From Chitinophagaceae bacterium (lineage in GTDB: Bacteria > Bacteroidota > Bacteroidia > Chitinophagales > Chitinophagaceae), in NCBI GenBank assembly GCA_023957575.1, contig JAMLGU010000010.1, forward strand, positions 1 to 64,000: a DNA stretch of 64,000 nucleotides. Reading direction: 5' to 3'. Positions 7,254 to 16,959 of this stretch are shown one piece after another. The notes under the pieces were generated by a model. It ran no database searches. It had not been told where the DNA came from and saw only the letters and a list, made by a program, of their open reading frames with translations. Position 1 is the first letter of the stretch, and each line of letters starts with the position of its first letter. The position numbers and the translations under genes were made by a program.

Positions 7254-9386
7254 ATGCAAACATTTGATCAGAAACACATTAAAAACATCGCCTTTGTGGG
7301 TGCAAAGAATTCGGGCAAAACAACTCTCACCGAGAGTATGATTTTTGAAGCCGGTCTCATCACACGCAGAGGCAGTATAGAGGAAGGCAATACAGTATCA
7401 GACTGCCACAGGCTGGAAAAAGAGCGAAATATGAGCGTGTTTACAACACTCGTTCATACAGAATGGAGAAATTATAAGATTAATATTCTCGATACGCCAG
7501 GCCTGGATGATTTTATCGGAGAAATCGTACAGGGTGTAAAGGCAGCCGATACAATAGTAATGGTTATCAATGCCCAGCACGGTGTAGAACCCGGAACCGA
7601 AGTTATATGGAACTATATTAACAAGTTTGGTAAACCCACTATTTTTGCCATCAACCAGATTGACCATTCCTATGCCGATTTTGACAAATCATTGGCTTCG
7701 CTCAAAGAACATTACGGTAACAATGTGGTGCAAATTCAATATCCATATAATCATAATGGTCATATAGCCATTATTGATGTATTGAAGATGAAAATGTACG
7801 TCTTTAAAGACGAAGGCGGCAAACCTGAAAAATTAGAAATTCCAGATTCTGAAAAGGAAAAGGCCGGCCAACTGCACAATGAGCTGGTAGAAAAAGCTGC
7901 CGAAAATGAAGAATCTTTAATGGAAATATTTTTTGACAAGGGTACCCTCAACGAGGAAGAGCTTAAAGACGGAATCAGGTCGGGTATGGCGCATTACTCA
8001 TTCTTCCCTGTATTCTGCCTTTCAGGCGCAAAAAATATGGGCAGCGGTCGCTTGATGGGCTTTATAGACAATGTAGCGCCCTCGGCAGTGGACAAACCTC
8101 CTTTCAACACTGCCAACGGTAAAGAACTGAGTTATGACGGTTCTAAACCCACTTCTGCTTTTGTATTTAAAACCCAGTATGAACCGAATATCGGAAAAAT
8201 CAATTATGTAAAAGTAATAACGGGAGAACTTTCCACCGGACAGTCGTTAATTGATGTTAATACCGGAAAAGAAGAACACATTAATAATCTCTTTATTGTA
8301 GATGGCGCCAAACGTAATCCTGTGGATAAATTAGTAGCAGGCGATATTGGAGCCATTATCAAACTTAAAGATGTAGAAACCAATACAACCCTTCATGAAA
8401 AAGGTTTTGAGGTAAAAATTATTCCCATGGTTTTCCCGCAGGCAAAAGTGAGGAAGGCGCTGGTAGCCGACAATAAAGCCGCCGAAGACAAACTGACAGA
8501 GGTGGTAAAAAAAATAGTTTCTCAAGATCCTACTTACGACCTGTCTTTCAGTAAAGAATTGAAGCAATGGGTTTTCTCCTGCCAGGGAGACCTGCATCTT
8601 GCTGTTTTTGATTATCTGCTCAAAAACGAGTACGGAATCGGCGTACATTTTGAAGATGTAAAAGTAGCCTACCGCGAAACGGTTCAAAAACCGGCTATTT
8701 CTTTCTTCCGCCATAAAAAACAGTCGGGTGGCGCAGGACAATTTGCCGAAGTCAGAATTAAAATTGAACCTTATTTTGAAGGAATGGCCGAGCCCGAAGG
8801 ATTCAGCATACGCGGCAAGGAAGAAATTGCCCTCGAATGGGGTGGAAAATTAGTTTTTTATAACTGTATCGTAGGCGGAGTTATTGATCAACGCTTCATT
8901 CCTTCTGTTTTGAAAGGCATCATGGAAAGCATGGCCAACGGCCCTTTGAGCGGTTCGTATGTGCGCGACGTGAGAGTGATGCTATTTGACGGTAAAATGC
9001 ACCCTGTTGACTCCAATGATATTTCTTTTAAAATTGCGGGTGCACGTTCCTTCAGCAATGCCGTATTAGATGCTCAACCCAAATTAATGGAACCGGTTGA
9101 CCAATTAGAAATTTCTGTACCCGAAGCCCTGATGGGTGATGTGATGGGCGAACTGCAAACCCGCCGTGCCATGATAATGGGAATGGACTCTGTAGGAATG
9201 TATCAAAAAGTAACAGCAAAAGTACCTCAAAAAGAAATGACAGGATTTTCTAACAGTCTGAGGTCACTCACTCAGGGACGTGCCAGTTTCACATCCTCGT
9301 TCGACGGTTTTGTAGCAGTGGCATCTAATTTGCAAGAAGAAATTGTGGCTGCACACCGAAAGGCGCTCGAAGAAGAAGAGAAATAA
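7254..9386 (+). CDS. Elongation factor G paralogue (EF-G2-like) with altered GTPase motifs
   Basis: A 710-residue translational GTPase with the full EF-G layout: GTP-binding domain (about 1-270), domain II, domains III-V including the domain IV region (about 470-600) and the domain V region. The P-loop is GAKNSGKT (16-23) instead of the usual AHVDAGKT. G3 is DTPGLDDF (80-87), where the family has DTPGHVDF: the catalytic His is Leu. G4 is NQID (134-137) instead of NKxD. So it is not the housekeeping FusA but the divergent class found in Bacteroidota, one member of which (Bacteroides EF-G2) has been reported to work with little GTP hydrolysis. A role in translocation under starvation is inference. 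Confidence 0.88.
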   Translation: MQTFDQKHIKNIAFVGAKNSGKTTLTESMIFEAGLITRRGSIEEGNTVSDCHRLEKERNMSVFTTLVHTEWRNYKINILDTPGLDDFIGEIVQGVKAADTIVMVINAQHGVEPGTEVIWNYINKFGKPTIFAINQIDHSYADFDKSLASLKEHYGNNVVQIQYPYNHNGHIAIIDVLKMKMYVFKDEGGKPEKLEIPDSEKEKAGQLHNELVEKAAENEESLMEIFFDKGTLNEEELKDGIRSGMAHYSFFPVFCLSGAKNMGSGRLMGFIDNVAPSAVDKPPFNTANGKELSYDGSKPTSAFVFKTQYEPNIGKINYVKVITGELSTGQSLIDVNTGKEEHINNLFIVDGAKRNPVDKLVAGDIGAIIKLKDVETNTTLHEKGFEVKIIPMVFPQAKVRKALVADNKAAEDKLTEVVKKIVSQDPTYDLSFSKELKQWVFSCQGDLHLAVFDYLLKNEYGIGVHFEDVKVAYRETVQKPAISFFRHKKQSGGAGQFAEVRIKIEPYFEGMAEPEGFSIRGKEEIALEWGGKLVFYNCIVGGVIDQRFIPSVLKGIMESMANGPLSGSYVRDVRVMLFDGKMHPVDSNDISFKIAGARSFSNAVLDAQPKLMEPVDQLEISVPEALMGDVMGELQTRRAMIMGMDSVGMYQKVTAKVPQKEMTGFSNSLRSLTQGRASFTSSFDGFVAVASNLQEEIVAAHRKALEEEEK

Positions 9387-9400
9387 TTTTAAAATTTCAA

Positions 9401-9426
9401 AGCCGCATGAAAATTGCGGCTTTTTG
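9401..9426 (+). terminator. Intrinsic terminator after the EF-G paralogue
   Basis: AGCCGCA (9401-9407) pairs with TGCGGCT (9415-9421) around a 7-nt loop, followed by TTTTG. Confidence 0.8.
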
Positions 9427-9493
9427 TTATAATTTTGAAGAAATCAATCTTTAAAATTATATAAATATCATTAAATCAATAATTTAATCAATA

Positions 9494-11737
9494 ATGAAAA
9501 AAATCTTTTTACTCTACTCCCTTTTATTTTTGTTATCGGGTTTGAATGCTCAGAACTCCTATACCCAATATGTAGATCCAATGATAGGCAGCGCTGCACA
9601 TGGTCATGTGTTTGTGGGAGCCAATGTTCCGTTTGGTGCAGTACAGTTAGGCCCTAATAATATTTTTGAAGGATGGGACTGGTGCAGTGGGTATCATTAT
9701 AGTAGCAATAATATTATCGGATTTGCCCATACCCACCTGAGCGGAACCGGTATCGGCGACCTTGGCGATATTCTGGTGATGCCAACAACCGGGAAACTGA
9801 ATATCAATCGGGGAGAGAAAAAAGACTTGGACAATGGATATGTTTCTACTTTTTCTCACAACAATGAAACTGTGAAACCGGGTTATTACAGTGTTCTGCT
9901 CGATAAATATCAAATTAAGGCAGAACTGACTGCAACAGAAAGAGTGGGTTTTCATCAATATACTTTTCCTAATAATGCCAATAACCCTCATATTATTATT
10001 GACCTGAATGAAGGAGTCGGGTGGGATAAACCAACTGCTACATATATTAAACAGGTAAATGCCACTACCCTTGTAGGTTACCGTTTTTCCAAAGGTTGGG
10101 CAAATGACCAAAGAATATTCTTTGCAATGGAACTTTCACAGCCACTTAGTAGTATTACACTATTTGACAGTACATCTTCATTAAGCGGAAATGAAGCAAA
10201 AGGATTGAGATTAAAAGCCTCTGTAAATTTCAATGAAATCAAGGGTGATGTTTTAAGAATGAAAGTAGGGATATCTCCTGTTAGTTATGAAAATGCATTA
10301 CTAAATATTAAAAAGGAATTACTAGGCTGGGATTTTAATGCAACAGTAAAATCTGCCGACGAAAAATGGAACAAAGAGCTGAACCGGATAAAAATAACTG
10401 CTGACGAAAAAACGATGAAAGTTTTTTATACTGCATTATACCACACAATGATTGCCCCCTCTCTCTTTAACGATGTGAACAGAGATTATATGGGAACCGA
10501 CAAAAAAATCTATCGCAACGCAGACTTCACCAATTATACTACTTTTTCACTGTGGGACACCTATCGTGCTTACCATCCGCTCTACACCATCATACACCCC
10601 GAAAGAGTGAATGATATTGTAAAAACCATGTTGGCTATTTACCAACAACAGGGTAAATTACCGGTTTGGCATCTGATGGGCAATGAAACAAACACGATGG
10701 TTGGCTATCATGCTGTGCCGGTAATAGTAGATGCCTATTTAAAAGGTTTCAGGGGTTATGACGTAAATCTGGCTTATGAAGCAGTGAAACAATCGGCAAT
10801 GCAAAAAACAGATGGAATTGATTACATTCAGGAGCTTCAGTTTATACCTGCCGAAAAAGTTGTTGAGTCTGTAGCAAAAGCGCTGGAATACGCTATTGAT
10901 GATTGGGCTATTGCGCAAATGGCAAAAGCAATGGGTAAAATATCTGATTATCAATATTTTACCAAAAGGTCAAAATTATACAAAGAGTATTTTGATAAAA
11001 AAACTGAGTTTATGCGCGGCAGAATCTCCGATGGTTCCTGGCATGAGCCCTTCAGCCCACTGGCATCCAAACACCGTGAAGATGACTACACCGAAGGTAA
11101 TGCCTGGCAATATACATGGTTAGTGCCGCAAGATGTGGAGGGACTGATGAGTCTTTTTGGTAGTGAAAAAAGATTCATTACAAAATTAGATTCACTGTTT
11201 ACAGTTCCTGCTGAGTTGGACAAAGAAAGCTCGCCCGATATCAGCGGCCTAATTGGCAACTATGCACATGGCAACGAACCCGGCCATCATATTTTATATA
11301 TTTATGCTTATGCAGGCCAGCAATGGAAAACCGCATCCTGGGTAAGAAAAGTTTTTGAAGAATTTTATACCGACAAACCGGACGGTCTTTGCGGAAATGA
11401 AGACGTGGGCCAGATGTCAGCCTGGTACAATTTATCAGCGTTGGGATTTTATTCGGTTAACCCAGCAAATGGTGCTTATGTTTTCGGTTCACCGGCTGTA
11501 AGCAGCGCCAGTATTTCTGTAGCCGGAAACAAAACCTTCAATGTTAAAGCTGTAAATAATACTAAGGAGAATGTTTATATTCAAAAAGTAACCCTGAATG
11601 GCAAACCCTATACCAAATCATACATTACTCATAAAGACATTTTAAAGGGAGGCACACTTACATTTTATATGGGTAGTAAGCCATCAGCCTTTGGCAGTAA
11701 AAAGGCTGACCGGCCAATTTCGAATAAGGTGTATTAA
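9494..11737 (+). CDS. GH92-family alpha-mannosidase (secreted)
   Basis: A 747-residue protein with a signal peptide (about 1-19, ...LSGLNAQ) and then the GH92 opening YVDPMIGSAAHGHVFVGANV. Later family motifs are present: HLMGNETNTMVGYHAVPVI (about 393-411), the GNEPGHH motif (near 595) and GNEDVGQMSAWY (near 635), which carry the calcium-binding and catalytic acid/base residues. GH92 enzymes are exo-acting calcium-dependent alpha-mannosidases that trim N-glycans, yeast mannan or related glycans. It stands alone here, without SusC/SusD partners, so its natural substrate cannot be read from context. The start follows directly into the signal peptide. Confidence 0.93.
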   Translation: MKKIFLLYSLLFLLSGLNAQNSYTQYVDPMIGSAAHGHVFVGANVPFGAVQLGPNNIFEGWDWCSGYHYSSNNIIGFAHTHLSGTGIGDLGDILVMPTTGKLNINRGEKKDLDNGYVSTFSHNNETVKPGYYSVLLDKYQIKAELTATERVGFHQYTFPNNANNPHIIIDLNEGVGWDKPTATYIKQVNATTLVGYRFSKGWANDQRIFFAMELSQPLSSITLFDSTSSLSGNEAKGLRLKASVNFNEIKGDVLRMKVGISPVSYENALLNIKKELLGWDFNATVKSADEKWNKELNRIKITADEKTMKVFYTALYHTMIAPSLFNDVNRDYMGTDKKIYRNADFTNYTTFSLWDTYRAYHPLYTIIHPERVNDIVKTMLAIYQQQGKLPVWHLMGNETNTMVGYHAVPVIVDAYLKGFRGYDVNLAYEAVKQSAMQKTDGIDYIQELQFIPAEKVVESVAKALEYAIDDWAIAQMAKAMGKISDYQYFTKRSKLYKEYFDKKTEFMRGRISDGSWHEPFSPLASKHREDDYTEGNAWQYTWLVPQDVEGLMSLFGSEKRFITKLDSLFTVPAELDKESSPDISGLIGNYAHGNEPGHHILYIYAYAGQQWKTASWVRKVFEEFYTDKPDGLCGNEDVGQMSAWYNLSALGFYSVNPANGAYVFGSPAVSSASISVAGNKTFNVKAVNNTKENVYIQKVTLNGKPYTKSYITHKDILKGGTLTFYMGSKPSAFGSKKADRPISNKVY

Positions 11738-11770
11738 ACAAAAATTTAATTCATTTAAAATTTTTAATAA

Positions 11771-11816
11771 ATCAGGGTGGCATTTAGTTCGAACTATAAT
11801 GTCACCCTGATTTGAT
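11771..11816 (+). terminator. Hairpin terminator after the GH92 gene
   Basis: ATCAGGGTGGCAT (11771-11783) pairs with ATGTCACCCTGAT (11799-11811) over 13 bp with one G-U pair. The loop contains a further small palindrome (AGTTCGAACT). The T tract is weak. Confidence 0.65.
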
Positions 11817-11953
11817 TTTAGTATCTTCCCCTCTGTTCATAAGTTGAAGAAATATTGAAAGGTAAATTTTGATTTTAGGATAGAATTTTAATAATATCCA
11901 TCTATCCAAAATCCACCATTTTTTCTTAAATTGTGCTTCAAAATTTCTCTGCT

Positions 11954-12709
11954 ATGAATAATAACAACACCATTCTCATCTCTTACCGCACGCTCAGACA
12001 GCTTATTGGCGTTCTCGGTATTCTTCTGCCCTTTTTGTGCTGGGGAATAAATATTTTTGTAAATCATTTCGACCTGCTGCATAATTCCCTGCTTGTATCA
12101 CACCTTGAGGCCGAATATCAGGCAGGTGCCAATCTGAAATCATCCATCAGTCATTTTTATTATACTGCCGCAGCGCCGCTATTTATTGGTATTCTTATTT
12201 CTGTCGCTATTTTTCTTTTTACATATAATGGTTACACACCCAATCCGCAAAATGACAGATGGGTTTGGCTGAACGATAAAAGAATATCGACTTTTGCAGC
12301 ATGTTGTCTTCTGGGTATTGTCGTTTTCCCCACAGATTCTTATGCCCATTTGAAAGACAATCTTTTCATTTTTGAAACCACCGGTCTGGTAGGCAAAATT
12401 CATCTTTCATTTGCAGCCTTATTTTTTATATCAATGGCGGTGATGAGTATTGTTAATTTCAGACGTCTGCCGAATAAAAGGCTATTAAATGACGGTGAAG
12501 GTAAAACATATTTTTATTGTGGCTGGGGGATCATTTTTTGCTTAGTAATGCTAACAGTGGGTTATCTTACTCATTCGGCCGAATCGTGGTTTGGTGGAAA
12601 ATTTGTGTTTGTGATGGAGGTAATTATGTTGCTTTTCTTTGGCATATCCTGGCTTACCAAAGGGGAATCAATTCCTACTGAATTTGTTTTAAAGAATCTG
12701 GCATCCTAA
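11954..12709 (+). CDS. Polytopic membrane protein, DUF998-like
   Basis: About 251 residues with six likely membrane spans in the spacing typical of DUF998-type proteins, for which no function is established. I chose the Met at 11954 (MNNNNTIL) over an in-frame Met 21 bp earlier because the earlier stretch is less protein-like. The motif SYAHLKDN before the fourth span and HSAESWFGG near the fifth are outer-face loops with His and Glu. Its stop overlaps by 4 bp the stop of the convergent PstS-like gene. The only notable context is that it stands between glycoside hydrolase and phosphate-binding-like genes. Confidence 0.65.
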   Translation: MNNNNTILISYRTLRQLIGVLGILLPFLCWGINIFVNHFDLLHNSLLVSHLEAEYQAGANLKSSISHFYYTAAAPLFIGILISVAIFLFTYNGYTPNPQNDRWVWLNDKRISTFAACCLLGIVVFPTDSYAHLKDNLFIFETTGLVGKIHLSFAALFFISMAVMSIVNFRRLPNKRLLNDGEGKTYFYCGWGIIFCLVMLTVGYLTHSAESWFGGKFVFVMEVIMLLFFGISWLTKGESIPTEFVLKNLAS

Positions 12710-13659
12710 AATTGCAGTGGCACATATCCGCTTTCTTTTACTACATCCTGTCCGGCCGGAGTATTCATCAGTTCGTATATTTTATACGCCATTGATTGCT
12801 TGTCCTGATCAGTACGTATCGATTTAAAAACTTCGGTAGTATAAGGGTATGATTTGCTTTTTATGGTTGCTTTATCGGGATATACACCATCAACAGCTAT
12901 GTGCTTTACCCTTGATGTTTTTATCATATATTCCTTATAATAATACACCGTGTAGCAAATTGCATTTTCATCTGACGAAACCTTGTCAAACGGCCCTGCC
13001 ATACTGATTTCGATATCTACAGGAAATTCATTCATGCTTAGGCCTTTCATTACTAATTTTTCCATTTTTTCCTGGCTGCCCGAGTTTCTATTACGAATAT
13101 AAGGCTTTATGGGTGCATCATTGCCTCCTACTTCTCTCCAATTGGATATTTTACCTGTATAAATATCCTGTATTTGTTTCGTTGTAAGATTTTTTACAGG
13201 GTTTTTGGCATTTACAATAAAGCAAAAAGCATCAAGCGCAACAGGCGTTTCGGTTAGCGAAATACCTTTTGTAATGGCATGCGCCTTTTCATCGTCTGAC
13301 ATTGTGCGTGCTGCAAGAATAAAATCGGCTTTTTTATCAATCAGGTTCATAATTGAGCCATGTGTAGTGCTCGTAAGTACCCGTTTGAAGTAATCAAAGT
13401 CGGCAGGTATTTTATCCTGAACAGGGGTAATCCATGTATCGCCAAAGATGCTGGTGCCAATCCATTCGTAAGGAATACCTAACAGTTTGCAAGCAATCGT
13501 ATTCACTAATGGAGAGGTAGAGGTAGAACCGTCCACCACGGGAAAATTTTGTGTAGAAATACCCTGGATTCTGAATTTGTCTTTGTTGGCGCTTTTACTG
13601 CACGAAAAAAAAGAAACCATAAAAATGATTACTGCCAAAATAGAAATAAATTTTTTCAT
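12706..13659 (-). CDS. PstS-like phosphate-binding lipoprotein
   Basis: A 317-residue periplasmic-binding protein with a lipobox (SFFSC, Cys20), so probably anchored in a membrane. The mature part begins FPVVDGSTSTSPL, the conserved phosphate-binding loop of PstS-type proteins. GSQEKMEK (about 195-202) is the second ligand loop. The segment KNLTTKQIQDIYTGKISNWREVGG (given here only by its ends, about 155-178) is the family hallmark. No pstC/A/B genes are adjacent, so it may serve as a sensor or stand-alone binder rather than part of a transporter. It converges on the membrane protein gene with a 4-bp overlap of stops. Confidence 0.85.
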   Translation of the reverse strand: MKKFISILAVIIFMVSFFSCSKSANKDKFRIQGISTQNFPVVDGSTSTSPLVNTIACKLLGIPYEWIGTSIFGDTWITPVQDKIPADFDYFKRVLTSTTHGSIMNLIDKKADFILAARTMSDDEKAHAITKGISLTETPVALDAFCFIVNAKNPVKNLTTKQIQDIYTGKISNWREVGGNDAPIKPYIRNRNSGSQEKMEKLVMKGLSMNEFPVDIEISMAGPFDKVSSDENAICYTVYYYKEYMIKTSRVKHIAVDGVYPDKATIKSKSYPYTTEVFKSIRTDQDKQSMAYKIYELMNTPAGQDVVKESGYVPLQF

Positions 13660-13857
13660 AAGAAATAGTATAAAAAACGAATTAGTTTATTGCTTTTTCA
13701 GTTTTGATAAAAAATTGTACAATTGATTGGATTACAATTACGTTAAATCAAAATTGAAAAAATTGCATCACGGCAAAAGTAGAATAAATTGTAAAAAAAA
13801 AATAATTCTGATTACTACATCTTTACCCATTTAACAAAAAATTTAAACGGTAAAATC

Positions 13858-13865
13858 TATCTTTG
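13858..13865 (+). promoter_or_regulatory. -7 promoter element before the HYC_CC_PP gene
   Basis: TATCTTTG matches TAnnTTTG and lies 8 bp before the ATG at 13874, implying a very short or absent leader. Confidence 0.5.
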
Positions 13866-13873
13866 CACACAAT

Positions 13874-14257
13874 ATGAAGAAATTTATCGTATTAGCTGTT
13901 CTAATGGTTTATGGTTTTGCCGCCTTTGGCGTAAGCCTGAACTATTTCTATTGCTGCGGTAAATTGAAAGAAGTAAGCATTCAGCTAAATACGCCTGTTG
14001 ACCATAAATGTCCGATGAAAGGCGGAATAGATTGCTGTAAAAACAAAAAAGTAGAAGCAAAAATTTCTGCCGATCAGAATTTCAGCCAGCAAATTTCCTT
14101 TGAACTCCTTGATTTCAGCTTACCGGTATCTGATGCTTATTCAATTGATTTTCAAAAACCTGTAGTAGAAAATCAATATAATACAATTTATTTAAACAGA
14201 CCTCCCCCACTTTCGGAACCTGACTTTCAGGTTTTATACAACAGTTTTTTAATTTGA
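13874..14257 (+). CDS. HYC_CC_PP-family small secreted protein
   Basis: A 127-residue protein with an N-terminal hydrophobic signal (about 1-22), the motif FYCCGKL (about 26-32), a second cysteine pair DCCKNK (about 56-61) and RPPPL near the C-terminus (about 112-116). These are the three marks of a Bacteroidota family commonly found beside TonB receptors that carry a heavy-metal domain, exactly as here (receptor starts 93 bp downstream). The cysteine pairs and a HKCPMKGG stretch suggest metal, probably copper, binding in the envelope; that is inference. Confidence 0.8.
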   Translation: MKKFIVLAVLMVYGFAAFGVSLNYFYCCGKLKEVSIQLNTPVDHKCPMKGGIDCCKNKKVEAKISADQNFSQQISFELLDFSLPVSDAYSIDFQKPVVENQYNTIYLNRPPPLSEPDFQVLYNSFLI

Positions 14258-14349
14258 TTCGGCAATTGATTTTACGTTATTAAATGTATAGATGCATTTA
14301 ATATTACTGTGTATTTTTATATCAATCAATCAAATTAAAAAATTACCAA

Positions 14350-16890
14350 ATGAATCCGAAATATTTATTACTTTTTCTATTCACAATTATCTCCCTAAAT
14401 ATATTTGCCCAAAAGAAAAACCTGAAAACCGAAACATTTCCGGTATCGGGCAGTTGTGAAATGTGTAAAGAAAGAATTGAAAACACATTGCTGGACAATA
14501 AGGCTTTTACTGCACACTGGGATGTGAATTCACATATACTTACAGTAAGCTACGACAGTACAAAAGTTACCAAGGAAACTTTGCAAAAGAAATTGGCCGA
14601 AGCAGGGCATGACAACGGCATCTACCGGGCGCCGGACGATGTGTATAGCAAACTACCCGCCTGCTGTCATTATGACCGTGAAGCAAAGCCGGGTACCCAA
14701 GCTAACAAAACAATGCATACCATTACCGGCGTAGTACTGGAGGAAACGGTTAAAGGAAAGCTGAATCCAATTGCAAATGCTACCATAAAAAGTCTTCACT
14801 CTAAAGAATTTTTTGTAACAGACAGTACCGGTGTGTTTCAGATAAAAACCGACCTGCCCACACATCTCTCCATCAGCTATGTGGGTTTTAGCACAGACAC
14901 CATCAGCGTAACAAAACCTGATATGCTCACCATTATCTTAAAAAACTCAACTACCGGTACGCTCAAAGAAGTAGTGGTTACCTCCAGGAGGGCATCTGCT
15001 TACGTGTCCAATCTGAGTATATTGAACACGCTGAACCTGGGCGCCAATGAGCTGACCAAAGCAGCCTGTTGTAATCTTTCAGAAAGTTTTGAAACCAGCC
15101 CTTCGGTAGATGTAAGCTACAGTGATGCAGTAACGGGAATCAAACAAATACAGCTACTTGGTCTGGCGGGGAATTATACACAATTGTTAACCGAAAATGT
15201 TCCCGAAATAAAAGGATTGTCAGGAAGCTATGGCCTTACCTTTATCCCCGGCCCCTGGATTGAAGGAATACAACTTACAAAAGGTACCGGCTCGGTTGTA
15301 AATGGTTATGAAAGCATCGCAGGCCAGATCAATGTGGAAGAAAAGAAACCGGACAACAGTGAAAAATTATACCTGAATACCTACATCAATGATTTGGGAA
15401 GGTTAGAGGCAAATATCAATCTGGCTACTAAATTGAACAACAAATGGAGCACCGGACTGCTGACACATGCCAATGGCGTATTTACAAAAAACGATATTAA
15501 TAAAGACGGATTTTTAGACCTGCCCTTGGGAAGGCAATTTAACGTTATCAACCGGTGGAAATACATGGATAATAACGGATGGATTGGCCAGTTTGCTATT
15601 AAGGTAATGAATGATAAAAGACAGGCCGGACAGTTAGACTTTAATCCCTCAACTGATAAACTTACAACAAAGAAATATGGCGTTGGCATCAATGCAGAAC
15701 AATATAGCTTTACCGGCAAGCTGGGTTATGTATTTCCGCAACATAAATATAAAAGCCTCGGCTTTATCGTTTCGGGTAATATGTATAAAAACAATGCATA
15801 TTATGGGCTGAACAAATACGACGGCAAACAAAATACACTGTATGCCAATTTAATTTATCAATCAATTATCGGCACTACAGCCAATAAGTTCAGAACAGGC
15901 CTGAGTTTTAATAATGAAAATTATGACGAAACCTTCAACATTGCCCGTTACACCCGCAATGAAGTAGTACCCGGCGCTTTCTTTGAATACACTTATACAG
16001 CTCCCGATAAATTTTCTGCAATTGCCGGTGTGCGTGTGGACTACCACAATCAGTTTGGGGTGATTACTACACCCAGACTGAATCTGAAATATGATTTTAC
16101 TCCCAAAACCAATCTGAGATTTTCAGCGGGTTCAGGCTTCAGAATGGCAAATATTTTTGCCGAAAATGCAGGCGTGTTTGTAAGTTCCAGACAATATGCC
16201 ATCATCAATCCTACCAATAATTATGGGTATGGTCTGGAGCCTGAAAAAGCTTGGAATTTAGGAATGAACTTTATTCACAATTTCAGGTTAAACGGCCGTC
16301 AGGGAGCCATCAGCCTGGATGCTTATCACACTAATTTCAAAAATCAGACAGTGGTTGACTTGGATTTAAGTCCTCAGAAAATCAATTTCTACAATCTGAA
16401 CGGCAAATCTTACTCAAATAGTTTGCAGGCAGAATTGAATTATGAGCTGCTGAGGAAGTTTGATGTAAGGCTGGCCTATCGTTGGTTAGATGTTCAGACC
16501 ACTTATCATGGCAACTTGATGGAAAAGCCTTTTGTAGCAAAACACAGGGCATTTATCAATCTGGCATATAGCACACTTAACGACTGGAAATTTGATTTCA
16601 CTACCCAATGGTTGAGCAAGAAAAGAATTCCGAATACTTCTTCTAACCCTGTTGCCTTTCAATTGGAACCTTACTCACCATCCTATATTCAGATGGCTGC
16701 GCAGATTACCAAACAATTCAACAAAAAGTGGGATATCTACGTAGGCAGTGAAAATTTGACAGATTTTAGACAACAAAGTCCTATTTTGGATGCAGCTAAT
16801 CCTTTCAGCAATTATTTTGATGGCTCAATGGTGTGGGGGCCTATATCGGGCAGAATGTTATATGCAGGCTTACGATTTATGTTGAAATAA
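14350..16890 (+). CDS. TonB-dependent receptor with N-terminal heavy-metal-associated domain
   Basis: An 846-residue outer-membrane receptor. After the signal peptide (about 1-20) comes a heavy-metal-associated fold with the CxxC motif GSCEMC (Cys36, Cys39), running to about residue 95. A second cysteine pair, ACCHYD (105-109), follows. Then a carboxypeptidase-regulatory-like domain (about 120-205), the plug (about 215-340) and a 22-strand-type barrel to the end (...GLRFMLK). Fusion of a periplasmic metallochaperone-like domain to a TonB receptor points to uptake or sensing of copper or another soft metal. The small HYC_CC_PP gene just upstream is its usual neighbour. A strong terminator follows. 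Confidence 0.88.
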   Translation: MNPKYLLLFLFTIISLNIFAQKKNLKTETFPVSGSCEMCKERIENTLLDNKAFTAHWDVNSHILTVSYDSTKVTKETLQKKLAEAGHDNGIYRAPDDVYSKLPACCHYDREAKPGTQANKTMHTITGVVLEETVKGKLNPIANATIKSLHSKEFFVTDSTGVFQIKTDLPTHLSISYVGFSTDTISVTKPDMLTIILKNSTTGTLKEVVVTSRRASAYVSNLSILNTLNLGANELTKAACCNLSESFETSPSVDVSYSDAVTGIKQIQLLGLAGNYTQLLTENVPEIKGLSGSYGLTFIPGPWIEGIQLTKGTGSVVNGYESIAGQINVEEKKPDNSEKLYLNTYINDLGRLEANINLATKLNNKWSTGLLTHANGVFTKNDINKDGFLDLPLGRQFNVINRWKYMDNNGWIGQFAIKVMNDKRQAGQLDFNPSTDKLTTKKYGVGINAEQYSFTGKLGYVFPQHKYKSLGFIVSGNMYKNNAYYGLNKYDGKQNTLYANLIYQSIIGTTANKFRTGLSFNNENYDETFNIARYTRNEVVPGAFFEYTYTAPDKFSAIAGVRVDYHNQFGVITTPRLNLKYDFTPKTNLRFSAGSGFRMANIFAENAGVFVSSRQYAIINPTNNYGYGLEPEKAWNLGMNFIHNFRLNGRQGAISLDAYHTNFKNQTVVDLDLSPQKINFYNLNGKSYSNSLQAELNYELLRKFDVRLAYRWLDVQTTYHGNLMEKPFVAKHRAFINLAYSTLNDWKFDFTTQWLSKKRIPNTSSNPVAFQLEPYSPSYIQMAAQITKQFNKKWDIYVGSENLTDFRQQSPILDAANPFSNYFDGSMVWGPISGRMLYAGLRFMLK

Positions 16891-16912
16891 TTAAAGGCTA
16901 TTATAAAATTAG

Positions 16913-16953
16913 AAGGGTGTATAAAGCGAACTAGGCATTTATACACCCTTTTT
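16913..16953 (+). terminator. Strong intrinsic terminator after the TonB receptor
   Basis: AAGGGTGTATAAA (16913-16925) pairs perfectly with TTTATACACCCTT (16938-16950) around a 12-nt loop, followed by TTT. The same hairpin read on the other strand has no clean T tract. Confidence 0.9.
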
Positions 16954-16959
16954 CTGGCT

